From Arabidopsis thaliana (taxonomy: Eukaryota; Streptophyta; Magnoliopsida; Brassicales; Brassicaceae), in NCBI RefSeq assembly GCF_000001735.4, contig NC_003074.8:2728101-2792100 (forward strand): a stretch of DNA of 64,000 bases, in the 5' to 3' direction. Below the pieces are notes generated by a model that was not told the origin of the DNA, made no database searches, and saw nothing but the letters and a program-made list of their open reading frames with translations. Shown here in pieces: positions 1 to 13,178 of this stretch; positions within the stretch are counted from its first letter, which is position 1, and the number at the start of each line of letters is the position of its first letter. The translations under genes and the position numbers were made by a program.

Positions 1-261
1 TCTTGCATCATGTCGTACATTTTGCTAATGGAGTTCTGAAATGTCTAATTGAATACATTGTTTGTAGCTTAATGATCACAGGCCTTAGACCTTAGCAAAC
101 GATATCTGATTTGGCTAGTGATAACCTTGGCAAGATAAATGAACTTATCACTTCTATCACTGAGTAAATGCTTAGGGATTTCACATTGATTTCTGCTGAA
201 TCCCTCTTCGAGCTTATCTCGATTCTTCTTTGTATATTGACTTGGGTTCTTATTGATTTAG

Positions 262-1189
262 ATATAAATAAGAACTCTATAGCCGTCAAGGAGGGGCCAT
301 CTGCTGGAAAAGCAGCCATTGGAGGACCATTCAGCCTTATAAGAGACGATGGGAAACGTGTGACGGAGAAAAACTTGATGGGAAAATGGACCATTTTATA
401 CTTTGGTTTCACTCATTGTCCCGATATCTGTCCTGACGAACTTATTAAGTTAGCTGCTGCCATTGACAAAATAAGTGAGATACCAACATTTTTTCATTTG
501 TGTGATTCTACATTTGGAGATTTTTCCTCTAAGGTTATATCACATTTACACAGAGGAAAATTCGGGAGTAGACGTGGTGCCAGTGTTTATCTCTGTGGAC
601 CCTGAAAGAGACACAGTTCAGCAAGTACATGAATATGTCAAAGGTAGATATTTTTCATTTCGAAAGATTCATTTGGTTTTGAAATGAAAATTCATAGTCT
701 GATACTTCTTGTAGAATTTCACCCGAAATTGATCGGGTTAACTGGGAGCCCTGAAGAAATCAAATCGGTGGCCCGATCTTACCGGGTTTACTACATGAAG
801 ACCGAAGAGGAAGATTCAGACTATCTCGTTGATCACTCTATAGTCATGTACGTGTACTTATTATCCCTTTAACATATTTTGTTAGGAAGATTATAGTTAT
901 CGGCACAAAACCCGACATGCAGACTTAGAATTGTTCATGTTCATATTCTCAAATTTCAGAATTTACATAGTTACATTTTACATAGTTACAGTGTAATGAT
1001 TCATCTTGTATGTGTTCAGTAGTGTTTGATCTCTTTTTTGGTGGTTGGAGTTTTGATATGTAAACATGTTGTGGGTGAAGGTACTTGATGAGTCCGGAGA
1101 TGAATTTTGTGAAATTCTACGGGAAGAATCACGATGTTGACTCGTTGACAGACGGCGTTGTAAAAGAGATCCGTCAGTACCGGAAGTAA
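262..1189 (+). CDS. HCC1: SCO1-type mitochondrial copper chaperone, 3' part only
   Basis: This is the C-terminal part of a Sco1 homologue, which delivers copper to subunit 2 of cytochrome c oxidase at the mitochondrial inner membrane. Five exons can be read: 262-474, 554-643, 715-847, 1081-1189, with the first one entering in mid-codon from an exon left of the window (so four exons here). All have GT-AG borders and keep phase, and the frame ends at TAA 1187-1189. The thioredoxin-like fold carries the copper-binding CxxxC ([11 protein letters not shown]) and the later conserved His (LVDHSIVMY), so all three metal ligands are present. The N-terminal transit peptide and the single TM segment lie outside the window; bases 1-261 look like intron. 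The family has two Arabidopsis members (HCC1, HCC2); HCC2 lacks the copper ligands, so HCC1 is the fit. Name assignment is from memory of the family. Confidence 0.93.
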
Positions 1190-2304
1190 AGAACCTTCGA
1201 AGTACACTTAGGTGATTAATATACATTATTCCCATTTTTGGAAGCTCATCATTAATAAGGATTTCTCAGAACACGGAGCTGCTTGTGTTTCCTTGAAAAA
1301 ACATCAGTTTTTGTTGTGGCCGAGCATGCACACAACGGTAGTATCCATACTATAAGGGCATTAAGGGATCAATTGAGATTATTCCGATTACCCGTGTCCC
1401 ATAAATTGATCACACTTCTTCGTATAGAATTTTAAGGCCTAAATTATCGGCAGTGCTTAAATGTCGAACTAAGAGGCAGTGCTTAATTACCCGTTATTGC
1501 TAAATACCATAGTATGTGTTTTTACAAAATCATCATAGTAAAGAGAGTTTACACGACCAAGGAGTAATTTGTGAAAATCTGCAATTGGGATCTAACAGTG
1601 CGTACGATCACAACACTTGTATGAAACGGTCGACTATAAAATCACGAAGCCAAGATTTATTCATAAGGGAGAATGAGTAAAAATCAGCAAGTACAACAGT
1701 ACGACAGATAGAGACAAAAACTCCGACCTGTTCCCATCATATGTAAAGTTAGAGTTCTTGGGACAAAAAACAGACCGGAAATACATCGTAAGGATCTCCC
1801 TATTTTGATTCCTCACTTTTTCTTTAGTGTTGTTTGTAACATTGGGACAAAAACGTTGTATTGAAGAATGAATTGACATACTAAACTCGACCAAAGGAAA
1901 ACAAATATAAGTCTCTGAAAGATGCCTCCTTTTGTTCTGTAGGGAATCATGGGCAGCTAAAAGGGAATCACCTCATCAAAGATATGTACATAGTTCATCA
2001 AACCGCCAAGGTCGCAGAGGTCAATGCAACATGCGCGCCTATGTAACACACCCATCAAATCCATAACCGTAAAGGGAAGAAAAGCTCACTCACCTGAACA
2101 GTTATGAAGTGGCGAGTCAGATCAAATGGTGAAGAGGCAAAAACATTCAATCACTTGAATACTGATGAATATAGAAAAACACAATGGAGGTTTTTTAATG
2201 AATGACGCTGAAAAGAGAGAATAACAACGAATCAGAAACTCACTTGAATACTGCTGCTCTTTAACTGATAAGGAAACAAACAATCACGAGGCAAAAACAT
2301 TTAT
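1190..2304. other. convergent intergenic region between HCC1 and importin gene
   Basis: This 1.1 kb stretch must hold the 3' UTRs and polyadenylation regions of two convergent genes. It is AT-rich. I saw no coding potential beyond short open frames without family features, no repeat of note and no RNA gene. Confidence 0.6.
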
Positions 2305-5300
2305 TCACGGCAGCTTTAAGGCTTGCTTCACTTGTGCAAGCGCCGATGGGTGCATCCTACTAATGGCAGAATTAAAGGCATCTCCATGAAGTGTAGAACA
2401 TGTCTGAAGGTTCTCACGCGTTGAGTTCTCTAGTGACATCTGGTAGATTGGGTCGGAAACTTTTATCTAAATAAGATCCAACCCCCCAAAAAAGAAGTGT
2501 AATAAATCAGTGGTTTTGTAGAAGCTGGTTCTTCAAGAAACCCATATTTTAAATTAACTTTTACCTGACTTTTCCGTAACTCTTTGCTTGGCGGGGTTTC
2601 TTCTCCTTGAGACCTGCTTGAACTCATGTCACCGCTGGAATTATAAATTGTGTGTTTCTTAATTCTTAGTGTTGTGAACAGTTCAATAACAAATAAAAAA
2701 AGTCACTTAAAATTAATTTAATAATGTTATGTAATGTAAGTAATTAAAAAAAGTATCTGACCTTGATTCTTCTTCTGTTAAATCTTTGTTTTCACCAAGG
2801 ATCACACTGGTGCATGTACTGTTTCCAGAAACGCGATAAATTATATCACAAAGATACATAAGTCAAACTGTTAATTCTCGACTGTGCAAACCTGTACCTT
2901 AGTATTAGATCAAGCTTGTCAAGAACTTGGGGCATTCTAAGTGTAAGTATTATGGAAAGAGCCAAGCCAAATGTCTTTTGTTGCATGGGAGACGCATGGT
3001 CCACCTGCACGAGTAGATGCAAGACTAAAGTGCGTCAGATAATGAAAAAGAAACATGCATTTCAACATGTAGAGCAGTTTGACAATGAGATATTGCTTAG
3101 GATTCAAGAAAAAGACCATGTAAAGACATGAAACAAGTTAATATTCCATTATCTGAAAGTTAATAGTCTAGAAAGCTATTCGAACAACCAGTAATGTTCA
3201 AGATGTGTTCTTCACTGACCTTGTCGAGCCAAATGTCGATGAGGCAAAGGAGTATATTGTCTTCGACTGGGACACCTGCCTGTTGGAGTAACACTGAAAG
3301 AGATGAATCAGATGTTAGCTGGGCCAGGTAAGTGGTGTTCATCACCAGAATCCTTGCAAGGATAGCTGCTGAAGACACTTTAACTGCAGTCTTGGATGGA
3401 TCACGGTCATCTCCACCACTCAAGCAAATAATCACCAGTTTCTGCGAGAAAACGAACAAACCAACTCCATCAGATGCATTAAGGAAGAAAATGGATTTTG
3501 CATCCATCAAAAGAAGACTAGAAAAATTCACCTGCAAACAGCTGCTGATGAGAGGGGGCACTTCCACAGGAAAACACTGCTCAATACACAAGCACATGTT
3601 CATATCAAGAAGTTAAACTTGGCGTAATTTGCAACACATTTATAGAGAGTCATGACAAAAAATTCCAGTGTAATCATGCCAAAAGTTCCATTACTGGTCA
3701 ATATATATGTATCCCAAGAGATGAGGCTATGTAATACAAAAATAAATGCAGTCTAGATACAAACTTAACAGAAGAATAAGTATCTCTGGAACTTAAACAC
3801 CATCACAATAAGGATACGACCAATTGGGAAAATGGGAAATTATACGCACCTGAACTAAGATGTCAATCACTGGAAGAATCGAGAGTAAACCCTTATCATT
3901 TACATTTCCAACGATAAGATCAAGAATTTTTGCGACACTTGAAGCATGCATATTTAGAAATTCTCCTCCATCCAAAATGATATACGAATCCATGATACTG
4001 ACAGCAACCTATATATGGTCATTTGAATGTCTCAAGACGTAACATGTTGAAGTAAATCTGAACACACACATGTATAGGTCATTAATGAATCAAACAACTC
4101 CTTGAAAACTTAAAAAGCTCACCTGTAAATGATCAAAACTTCTTTCAATGATCTCCACCATATAGGGAAACAATGCTAATAGCTGGGGCACCATCATAGG
4201 AGCATAGGAAAGTGTGGTTTCCCATAACTGCATATGTAGAGCAGTGTTATTAATATATAGCGCATTTGTATCAGCAGAAAAGAAAGGTATACATGTTATG
4301 ATATGGAAACTTACTGCCATGCTATCCTCCAGAAGGTTGAGTGAATCAGGGCTATTTATGTCAATGCCCTTTTGGAGTATTGGGAGCAGTATGCTATAGC
4401 AAATGGGAGACTGATAACCAAGTGCAATCACAAAATTTCGCAGTGCGACAAGAAGCTGGATCTGCAGAAGGCTTTCACCAGAAGATTCCTCCCAAACCTG
4501 TTCTTAAGTCAACCACATAGATAGTCAGCTATAAATTGCGGACCAAGAAAAGAAAAAACAAAAAAACAAATCCACAAAGAAAGCTAGTATACCTTCTGGA
4601 AGAATTGCACCAACTTTTGTGCGTACGGAATGACTTCGCTAACATGGCCAATAAGAGTAGAAATCAAATTCAGAATTTGAACCTGAGAATAGTTAGATGT
4701 TGTATGAGTCATCGAAGGAAGTATAATGGCAAGAATGGAGTGCTATAATGAATTTGAGGCAGCTACATCAAGTACCTTCGAATCAAACTCTTGAACTACC
4801 TCGACCATTTTGAAACATGAATCCCAACAGATTGGAAGAAGATCAAGAAAACTTTGCTCCGAAAAATTTGCATCCTCGACATGTAAGCATAATGACCTAC
4901 TAGCTGCCAGCTACATAAGTAAACAGATGATCTCAGAGGTCACCAATACATATAAAGAAAAAAATGAGAGAATGTGCCCTTAATGCAAGACAGAAAGATA
5001 AAAGAAACAAAGATGAGATAAGATGAGACTACCTTTACAGCGAGGTCATTGTCTTGCAACAATTTGATCAAAGCACAATAAACTGCTCTTTTTGTGTCAT
5101 CCTTAATCTGAAAGGTTGTAATCATCAACCATTTACCATTAGCCAACCATTTTTCAACCAAAATCTAATTGACGAAAACTAGGGTAGAGAAGAGAACACA
5201 AACCAACAGGGTAACTAACCCTAATAGCCATTTGTAACAAATAACCAGAAACAATTCTGCTTTTAGATGGCTATCCCTCATTGACTCAACTTATGGACAA

Positions 5301-8300
5301 GATATTATGTCAATTTGCAAATTATGTTATAATCTTAAGATGCTTTTAGAAAAAAAGATAAGATGTGATTTCCTCCAAAGCCTTGTCAAGCTTAGCTGCA
5401 TAAACATGGTAAAGCCGGTGTAAAACAAGTAAACAGCAGTACCTCCGAAACCCAATGTCCCAATATCATAGCAACTTTTCGGTGGATGATACGCCTATTT
5501 GGATGGTCATTTGAGAGTTCAAGGGATAGAGCACCATTAAACCTGCAGCCAATCATCCGATCATTAAGAAGGGTACAATAATTACTTGACTAATCAAAAC
5601 TTTTGTCACATTCTGCTGGCTAGCAAAATGAAGGGTCAAGATGTTTAGAGCAGATGGAAAAAAGATTCAGACATTAGAAGATCAAGAGCATACCAATCTC
5701 TGAAATTAAGATAATTCGAGAGCTCATAGTAGACATATGCAGTAGCAGCGTATGCCGCATCTTTAAGAAGCAGTGCAGGAGTTATTTCAGTAACAGAAGG
5801 GGGACAATTATTCATTGCTTCTTGAAGGATGGACACAACAATAGGTCCTAGCAGCTGTCCACAATTATAGAGACAGATGGAATACGCATCAGTTATAGCG
5901 TTTAATGATATCTATATCAATTAGCAGACTTCTTTTCAGAACAGGATGAAGTGCCTAAGACTATTTGCTACTTACTTGGCTGTAGTTCTCAAACAAAACC
6001 ATATATAGAGCTTCAGCACAAGGCCTCAATTTCTCTGTCCACTGAATCATGTCCTGCTCATGATGAAAGGACTCAGGGTTCTGGTACCACTCCTCTAGGT
6101 CACTTGCTGTTAGTACAAAATACCTGTTGGAATGTCGATGGTTAATTTCAGTAAACTTTTCTTCCAGGCATCATTCATACAACGACCATGACACCATCAC
6201 AGTTCACAACACAATAAATGAACTTAATGCATGCAATAATTTTCAAACTAGCTCCACTAGGCCCCGACAGTAACATTGCCTTCTCATTTATTCCATGCAC
6301 GCAGCAAGAAGAGATTGAGACCAGAGATACATAGATGTACAGCAACTAGATCATTATGTGTCCACAAGATTGCCCCAGCTCATATTATGTTTTGGATTTT
6401 GCATTGGTATTGAAATTTATGTATTATCAAATTAACTAATAAGAACTAAGGCATGAAATAATATGAATATAACAGGGCCACAGTTTGGTAACTAAGAGAG
6501 ACCCAAAAATTTGAATTCACATATCTTACTGTTAGTTAAGAGTGTTACCGTCTCACTAGTACGTTGCAGAGAAGAACTATCCTTTCATTGGGTAAAAGTG
6601 ACGACACAATGCCACCAACTGTGTTGGAAGCATTCTTCTTCCTCTGCTCAAATGTATCTCCGTTGTCATCCATCACACGACCAGTTCGACTTGGCTTATA
6701 TTCTTTACATTCAAGCACAGATTTCACCATCACCATACACTGAATAAAAAAATCTTCAAATGGCAACAATGCCTGTTCGGGGTCCGTTATCTTGTTTAAG
6801 CAGAAATCCACTACAACTGGAAGAGCACATTTATCTCCAAACGAAAATGGATGCCTGCTTTGAATAGCACCTAACACCTTCATCAGCTTGACACATGCCT
6901 TCTTTACAAACTCCCAGAATTTAGGATCTCGATTTTGAAAAGATGAATCTGCATGGAGGCTCCACACAAGTTAGCAATACATACATATATATGTGTGCTG
7001 ACAGGTCATATGCATGAAAAAGAGTTTCCACCACACAAAAAAACTCACAATATGGAAGAAAGGATTGAGCCGCATTCAAGAGCGCAGGAGAGACTTCTTT
7101 CACTGGTTGTATCTCCTGAGAGAAACGAGTTAGCTGTATATTCTTTTATCTGCATGAAGAGCATATGCCGGAGAGCAAGAAAGATTTCTCTATCCCGATG
7201 TAGTCAACCAATCTATTAAGGTTATGATTTCAACTTAACCATTGGAAGATAGCAGAAGAAATGGAAAGTGCGGGGAACGGAACACATATTTGGCGAAACT
7301 ATACCACAAGTTCATAGAAGGGAGATAGCTGAAGGTGAATGTGATAATGAACTAAAAAGATTCATGAAAAAGTATAGTGTATCTACCTGTATATTATTGG
7401 CATCGCTTAGAAATCCTGAAATTATCAGTTGGCGCACTATTTTCAAACATAAAAACCACCTCTCACAAGTCAGAAAAAGCTCATCGTGATGCTGCTCGGC
7501 ACTATTTGAACCATAGCTCTGAACCATTGTTGAAAAGCCATGTAGAATTGTTTGGACATCAGTTTGCCAAAGGTGCCAACTAAAGTCGAAGAATTGCGAC
7601 GAGATCTGCCAACAAATTAAACTGGACCTTATCCTTAACTAAAGCAAAAAACGAAGCTTTGGTCCAACAATAAATTCATTCAAGAGGAGAAAGGAAACTG
7701 ATAAGGGGTTGATGTTAGTAGCAGACTCACCTCAGCGAAGGTCTTCTGATCCGCAGTGAGACGTTTAGTAGACAATTCCTTTAAGGTTCGAAAAAGAATC
7801 AGAAAGATTCTGTGAGAAGCCAGAACGTCAGCTGAGTGAAGCTGTTGCGCTAGTACCGAAAAGAGATCAGGCCTGATATCATGAAGCACGCAATGCATAA
7901 ACTCAGTAAATCAAGGAAGATAGTGTCCAGTTAATATGAATTAAGAAGGGAAAATGCTGACCATTCCCTAGGATAATCAAAACGGGCTATCTTCGATATG
8001 AGAACAGCCAACATTTCCGCTATCTGCAATAAAGCAAACAAAGTCAGATAGATATGCTTACAAAGTATATGCCTCAAATGGTGTAGTCAAGGAAAAAAAT
8101 CAAAAGTAAATGCTACAACACCTGGTAGTTCTCTTCTCTCAAGTGAGACAACAATTTCTGCCTCAGATGACTCTTTTCCTCGTTGCTCATACTCCTGTAA
8201 GAATTGCCAGAAAGAGTGTCAAGGCCTAACATACAGGGTAGTATCTTTGCAGAGCGAAGAATCTAAACGAGCCAGCTAAAAAGAATTATAAGTAGAATTG

Positions 8301-8662
8301 CCGATTCCGGAAACAACTTGAACTTACCATGAATTTCTTCTGCTCTTCCAATGACGGTTGATACTGTTCTTGAAATACACTGAGGCCATTAATCTAACGT
8401 CCACATGGGACACCAAATCCTTGGATGCAATTACTTCCTGCAACCAAACCAGAGGAAATGAGCGAGTAAAATCAAGCTGACATTTGCAGAAACCACAAGA
8501 CACATAGATTAGAAACGCTACCATAAGGCAAGAACAGAAACCAGGTCTACTCTCCGACAGAGATAGAGCCGCCTCCGCCGGCCGCCGAACGGTCTCGTCA
8601 CCGCTCATTGAATTAGCTAATAGCGTGTACATCGCCGGCAAATCGGAAGCCGATAACGCCAT
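2305..8662 (-). CDS. importin-beta family nuclear transport receptor, importin-11 like
   Basis: A multi-exon gene (I count about 22-23 exons) encoding roughly 1,030 residues of HEAT/ARM repeats. It starts at ATG 8662-8660 and stops at TGA 2307-2305. The N-terminus (MALSASDLPAMYTLLANSMS) is followed by the importin-beta N-terminal, Ran-binding pattern: an xxAExxL-like stretch (RRPAEAAL), then VRLMASVYFKNSINRHW, typical of importin 9/11-type receptors. Exon 1 is 8522-8662 and exon 2 is 8328-8437, with the Trp codon split across the second junction. The last exon ends with residues AISRMHPSALAQVKQALKLP. Importin-11 homologues carry cargo such as ubiquitin-conjugating enzymes and ribosomal protein into the nucleus with RanGTP; cargo in plants is not visible from sequence. 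It is head-to-head with ERDJ3A. I believe this is At3g08960. Confidence 0.9.
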
Positions 8663-9488
8663 CAGATCCGACGATATTGTTGACCTAATTAACCAAGGAA
8701 ACGTCGAGGATGAACCCTAGAGGTTTGTTACGACGACGATAAAATCTCACGGCGAAGGAAGGAAAACGCGAAGCTAGTAGAGACAGAGAAGAGAAGAAAG
8801 ATCGTCTTCTTCTTCCTCCGTCTTTCAACTTCTCTTAAGCTCTTGAAACGTAACAATGTCACTAGTGAAAATGATTTCCTCTTTTTTTTTTAACAGTCGA
8901 AGAAAAAAGAAATACTTACCGTCGCTCTGATCGGATTCCGATCACCCAACCGGAGACTTTCGTTTTGGGCTAACTACAGATTATTGGGCCTATAATAAAT
9001 AAGCCCAAATTAATAATCGCGCGTGATCTTAACGGCGCGTGAACGCAAATAAACAACGATCGCTCGTGTTTGCTAAAATCTTATTGGTGGAGATACGTGG
9101 GATTGCATCAAATTTGCCACGTATGATACCCGCCTTAAATTGAGAACGGGAAGCAACCGGAATTTATTTTCAGGAAATACGAAACAACCCCTGCTAGTTT
9201 TTGAAGTGAGTAATTGCCCCTACCAATTTCTTAATCCAATTGACAATTTTGGTGTCTTTTGTAAGACTATTAAATATGGGGAATACTCTAAATTAATTAA
9301 AATATATATGTCATTCGAGAAATTTCCTTTTTTTCCTTTAAACCCTGCGAACCTATTTAATGATGTCCTTCTCGATTTTTCTCGAAGCGTTGAGTTTCGT
9401 GAATAAGACACGCTTAGAAGAGGAAGAAGAAGATTCGTTGACAACAAAACAATAAAAGAGAAAAAGATTGAGAGGTTGTACTTTCGGG
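8663..9488. promoter_or_regulatory. divergent promoter of importin-11-like gene and ERDJ3A
   Basis: An 826-base shared upstream region. It holds three TGGGCY (site II) elements: TGGGCT 8966-8971, TGGGCC 8985-8990 and AGCCCA 9002-9007; the last two form an inverted pair around an AT-rich centre. The importin leader has a telo-box-like AACCCTA at 8713-8719. Two CGCGTG repeats occur around 9020-9045. Nearer ERDJ3A are an inverted CCAAT (ATTGG 9083-9087) and an inverted repeat ATACGTGG 9093-9100 / CCACGTAT 9117-9124 with ACGT bZIP cores. Site II plus telo-box is typical of constitutive plant genes in growing tissue; the bZIP/CCAAT set could give ER-stress response. Function is inferred. Confidence 0.6.
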
Positions 9489-12165
9489 ATGGTGAGAACA
9501 AGATTGGCGATATCTGTTGTTCTTGTGTCGACATTGTTGTTGTTGAATGTGAAAGCGAAGAGCGTTGATCCTTACAAGGTACGGTTTGTGATTCATCTTG
9601 TTTTCTTTCCATTCACAAGTCTTTTGATTGGGGCCGGAAATAATGATTACTTTTGATTGTCCCCTTTCTCATTGAAGTTTGGGCTGACAAATTTGTGGGT
9701 GTTATAGAAAAGAAGGATTTTTGATATATTAGGTTTTGCTCAGTAGTTTTTGCTATTGATTATAAACATTATTAACTAATGAATGCATCTTCAGGTTCTT
9801 GGAGTATCTAAGGATGCAAAGCAGCGTGAAATCCAGAAAGCTTTCCACAAGTAAGCACCCTTCGTTTCTAGTCGCTGATTAAGCTAATAATTCGAATGAT
9901 GATCAACAAATAGTTTACTCATGTAGCTTGTGATTTTTTTTGGCAGGCAATCTCTGAAATATCATCCAGATAAAAACAAAGATAAGGGTGCTCAGGAGAA
10001 GTTTGCTGAGATTAATAATGGTAGGTATCAAATTTCCCTAGGAGATGTGTCCTGTAATCGAATCTTTTAGTATATTATAAGATTATTCTTGTTCTATGGC
10101 CATGTGTTTGTGGCACAAATTGAATTTTTGTTGATCTGGCTTTGACAAGTTTAAACCCTTATCTATGTGTAACAGCGTATGAGATCTTATCTGATGAAGA
10201 GAAGAGGAAAAACTATGATCTTTATGGAGATGAGAAAGGACAGCCTGGATTTGATTCGGGGTTTCCCGGAGGTAATGGTGGGTATTCTTACTCCTCAAGT
10301 GGTGGTGGTTTCAACTTTGGAGGGCCTGGTGGTTGGCAAAATATGGGCGGTGGGGGAGGTTCCAAATCGTTTTCTTTCTCGTTTGGCGGTCCTAGTGAAA
10401 GCTCCTTTGGTTTTGGTATGGATGATATCTTTTCCATGTTTTCGGGCGGTAGTTCTAAAGGAAAGGAGCAGTTTGGTGGCTTTGGTAGCTCATCGAATGC
10501 TGAATCTAAATCAAAGAGCAGTACTGTAGCAGCTATCAAAACCATTAACTCTCAGGTCTATAAGAAGGACGTTGTGGACCAAGGGATGACTTGGCTTTTG
10601 TTGTCGTATCTTCCATCTCAGAGGGGAAGCCAGTACCATGAATCCATCATAGAGGAAGTTGCTGAGTCGTTGCAAGGAGCTTTAAAGGTAAAACATATGC
10701 TTGTCAAGTTAGTTGATTTTGGGTTTTCTGTTTCGTTCTTAAAAGAAGAAGTGTAGTTTCTTTTGTTGTTTACGTGATTTAACTTTATGTTTACAGGTTG
10801 GGCGATTAAATTGTGAAACAGAATCCTCTCTTTGCAAACAACTAGGCATAGTTCCTCGTAGGGCTCCAAGGATGTTTGTTTATTCATACACATCAAGTGG
10901 CAAAGCTACCTTAGCAGAATATACTGAAGAGCTTGTTGCAAAGAAGGTGAAAAGCTTCTGCCAGGAACATCTACCGAGATTCTCAAAAAAGATTGATCTG
11001 AATACATTCGATGTATCTGCCGTTAGCTCACAAAAGACTCCTAAAGTTTTGCTTCTGTCAACAAAGAAAGACACTCCTGTCATCTGGCGGGTTCTAAGTG
11101 GCTTGTACAATGGACGATTTGTCTTTTACAACACAGAGGTTTGTTATATTTTGGCTTTAATTTCCACTTACATCACTATTCCTACAATTATTGTTACTGC
11201 GAGAGTCTGATGGTCGTAGAAATTATGGGGTGGTTCCCTGGTCCACGTTTAATGACGAGTCAGCAAATTTGAACTTAATTATTAGAATTCCTTAGACATG
11301 AAATCTTTTTAGCTAAAGTATTTTTTTCTCATGATCTTGTAGGTCCATGATACTTCTGATCCAAAGATACAAAAGTTGGGGGTAGACAAGTTTCCGGCAA
11401 TAGTTGGTTGGTTATCGAATGGGGAGAAGCAAGTCTTGAAAACAGGTATCACTGTGAAAAATCTGAAATCAGCTGTCCAGGAACTTGGTAAATTGCTTGA
11501 AGGATTAGAGAAGAAGAACAAGAAGGTCTCTTCTAAGAGTCAGGCGGGCCAAGCCCCTAACGAGTCCTCAGAAAAGATACCTCTTCTGTCAAGACCAAAT
11601 TTTGACTCCATTTGTGGGGAGAACACTCCTGTTTGTATCATTGGTGCCTTCAGATCGTCAAATGGTAAAGAGAAGCTGCAGTCAATAATGTCCAAGGTAA
11701 ACAAATATATCACTACCTCTATACTCTATTTATATGCCTTTGGCTCAGTATGATAGTTAAACACGGTTCTTTGATAAATTTCAAGAAGTGAAGCGGTGTT
11801 CTTTCTTCAAGCCATTACTCTTTTGGTTCTTTGACTTGATGATGAATAATCCTCCGGCTCTATTCTTTGTCCAGGTATCCCAGAAATCACTCTCTCGACG
11901 ACAAGCTTCAACCACAGGTTCTCAGGACACAGTATCCTATTCGCTTCTAGACGCAACAAAACAATCTGCGTTCTTGAGCTCCCTTGACAAATCAGAGTTC
12001 AAAACTTCTTCTGATAAGCTCCTAATAGCTTACAAGCCTCGACGAGGTAAGTTTGCTACATTCAAAGGCGATATGACTATTGAGGAAGTTGAGAAATTCG
12101 TAGCAGCTGTTCTTAACGGAGACATACAGTTCACAAAGACAAGACAGAAACCCCAGATCAAATGA
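9489..12165 (+). CDS. ERDJ3A: ER-luminal DnaJ co-chaperone with thioredoxin-like region
   Basis: Seven exons: 9489-9578, 9795-9850, 9947-10020, 10176-10687, 10797-11138, 11343-11696, 11875-12165, all GT-AG and phase-consistent, ending TGA. ATG 9489 is chosen because it starts a clear signal peptide (hydrophobic SVVLVSTLLLLN to about residue 23). A J domain follows (VLGVSKDAKQREIQKAFHK, then YHPDKNKDKG with the HPD triad that stimulates Hsp70/BiP ATPase; YEILSDEEKRKNYDLYG). Next comes a Gly/Phe/Ser-rich linker encoded around 10240-10500, and then about 370 residues resembling the thioredoxin-like half of DNAJC10/ERdj-type proteins. I see no C-terminal KDEL; the chain ends KTRQKPQIK. Known as ERDJ3A or TMS1 (thermosensitive male sterile 1), needed for pollen-tube growth at high temperature. 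The name is from recalled locus order plus domains. Confidence 0.93.
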
Positions 12166-12437
12166 AAGTTTTTTTTCATCAGACATTAGTTTCAGAGATG
12201 TACATCGTTTTGGAGGAGAAAAGGGTGATTTTTCACGTTTCCTGTGTTGCAATCTGCTTTTGACAGTAAGTTTGTGTATTGTCAAGAGACGTGAAACAGT
12301 TCTATAGGACTAGAATTATGTCATTGTACTGAGTACTGACTACTGAGTTCTTTGTAATTATTACAAATTATAAATATGAAAATGTTGGGGTTTTGACTTT
12401 GAACCCCAACACACTTCTGAAATTAGAGACCGGTAAA

Positions 12438-12546
12438 AACAGTTTAAAAGCCGCAGTGACCCTGATTTACTCCAGTTAACCACACTCTATAGACAAGTTA
12501 GAGTGTTACTTTTTGGCAGAATAACAGTTTAAAAGCCGCAGTGACC
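12438..12546. repeat. 24-base direct repeat flanking a hairpin
   Basis: Two identical 24-base copies lie at 12438-12461 and 12523-12546 (both begin AACAGTTTAAAAGCCGCAGT and end GACC), 85 bases apart start to start. Between them is a perfect 8-base inverted repeat, ACACTCTA 12482-12489 and TAGAGTGT 12499-12506, with a 9-base loop. It lies between the ERDJ3A 3' end and the start of the IMP2-like transcript. Confidence 0.8.
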
Positions 12547-13178
12547 TTCGGGCCTTTGACCGCGAATCCAACGGTCACGAACCGGAAGAAACCAGACTAA
12601 ATCCGCGACACGAACTTTTTGATTGAACCGGCTAATTTATGGTACCAGCTAAACCTTGTAGAGCAAAAGAGAAACCCTGATTCTTCTTCTTCACATCGTC
12701 GCGAGCTCTGGTTCTCTGCTCTCATCCGCTTCACAAAATTGATTTGCGAGTCGTTGTGTTCCAACTCTCATTCTTTTGCACCTGGATTTCTTCCATTTTC
12801 AGGTTATTACAATCACGTTAGATTTTGCGTTTTTTTTGTTTTCACAGTCCTGTGGTCGATTTCGATACGGTTCGATTAGGCTTACACTTCAGATTAGTTT
12901 CATCTTTCAGTTCCATGAATCGATTAGGTTTAGTTCACTAATTTTAGCATGGTTTGAGATTAGATTTAGAAAACCCGATTCATTAACTGGTTGACAATGC
13001 TGTGGTTTTAGACTGTAGTGTTTGATCTAAAATGGTTTTCTGTTTGATATAATCGTATTGGTTGTATTTTAAATCTCATTTAAATGATGTATCAACTATA
13101 AAGCCTTCTGGTTTTGTTGCAGATAGATGGTTCTATGAATGTTGCTGAGAATCAGATATTAGTTAGGCCATCTTGGAC
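12547..13178 (+). promoter_or_regulatory. promoter and spliced 5' leader of the IMP2-like gene
   Basis: There is no ORF with family features here. A telo-box-like AAACCCTGA near 12672 fits a transcript start close by. A pyrimidine-rich tract ending TTGCAG at about 13121 looks like the acceptor of a 5' UTR intron, leaving a short leader exon that ends at ATG 13179. The donor could not be fixed from sequence alone. Confidence 0.45.
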
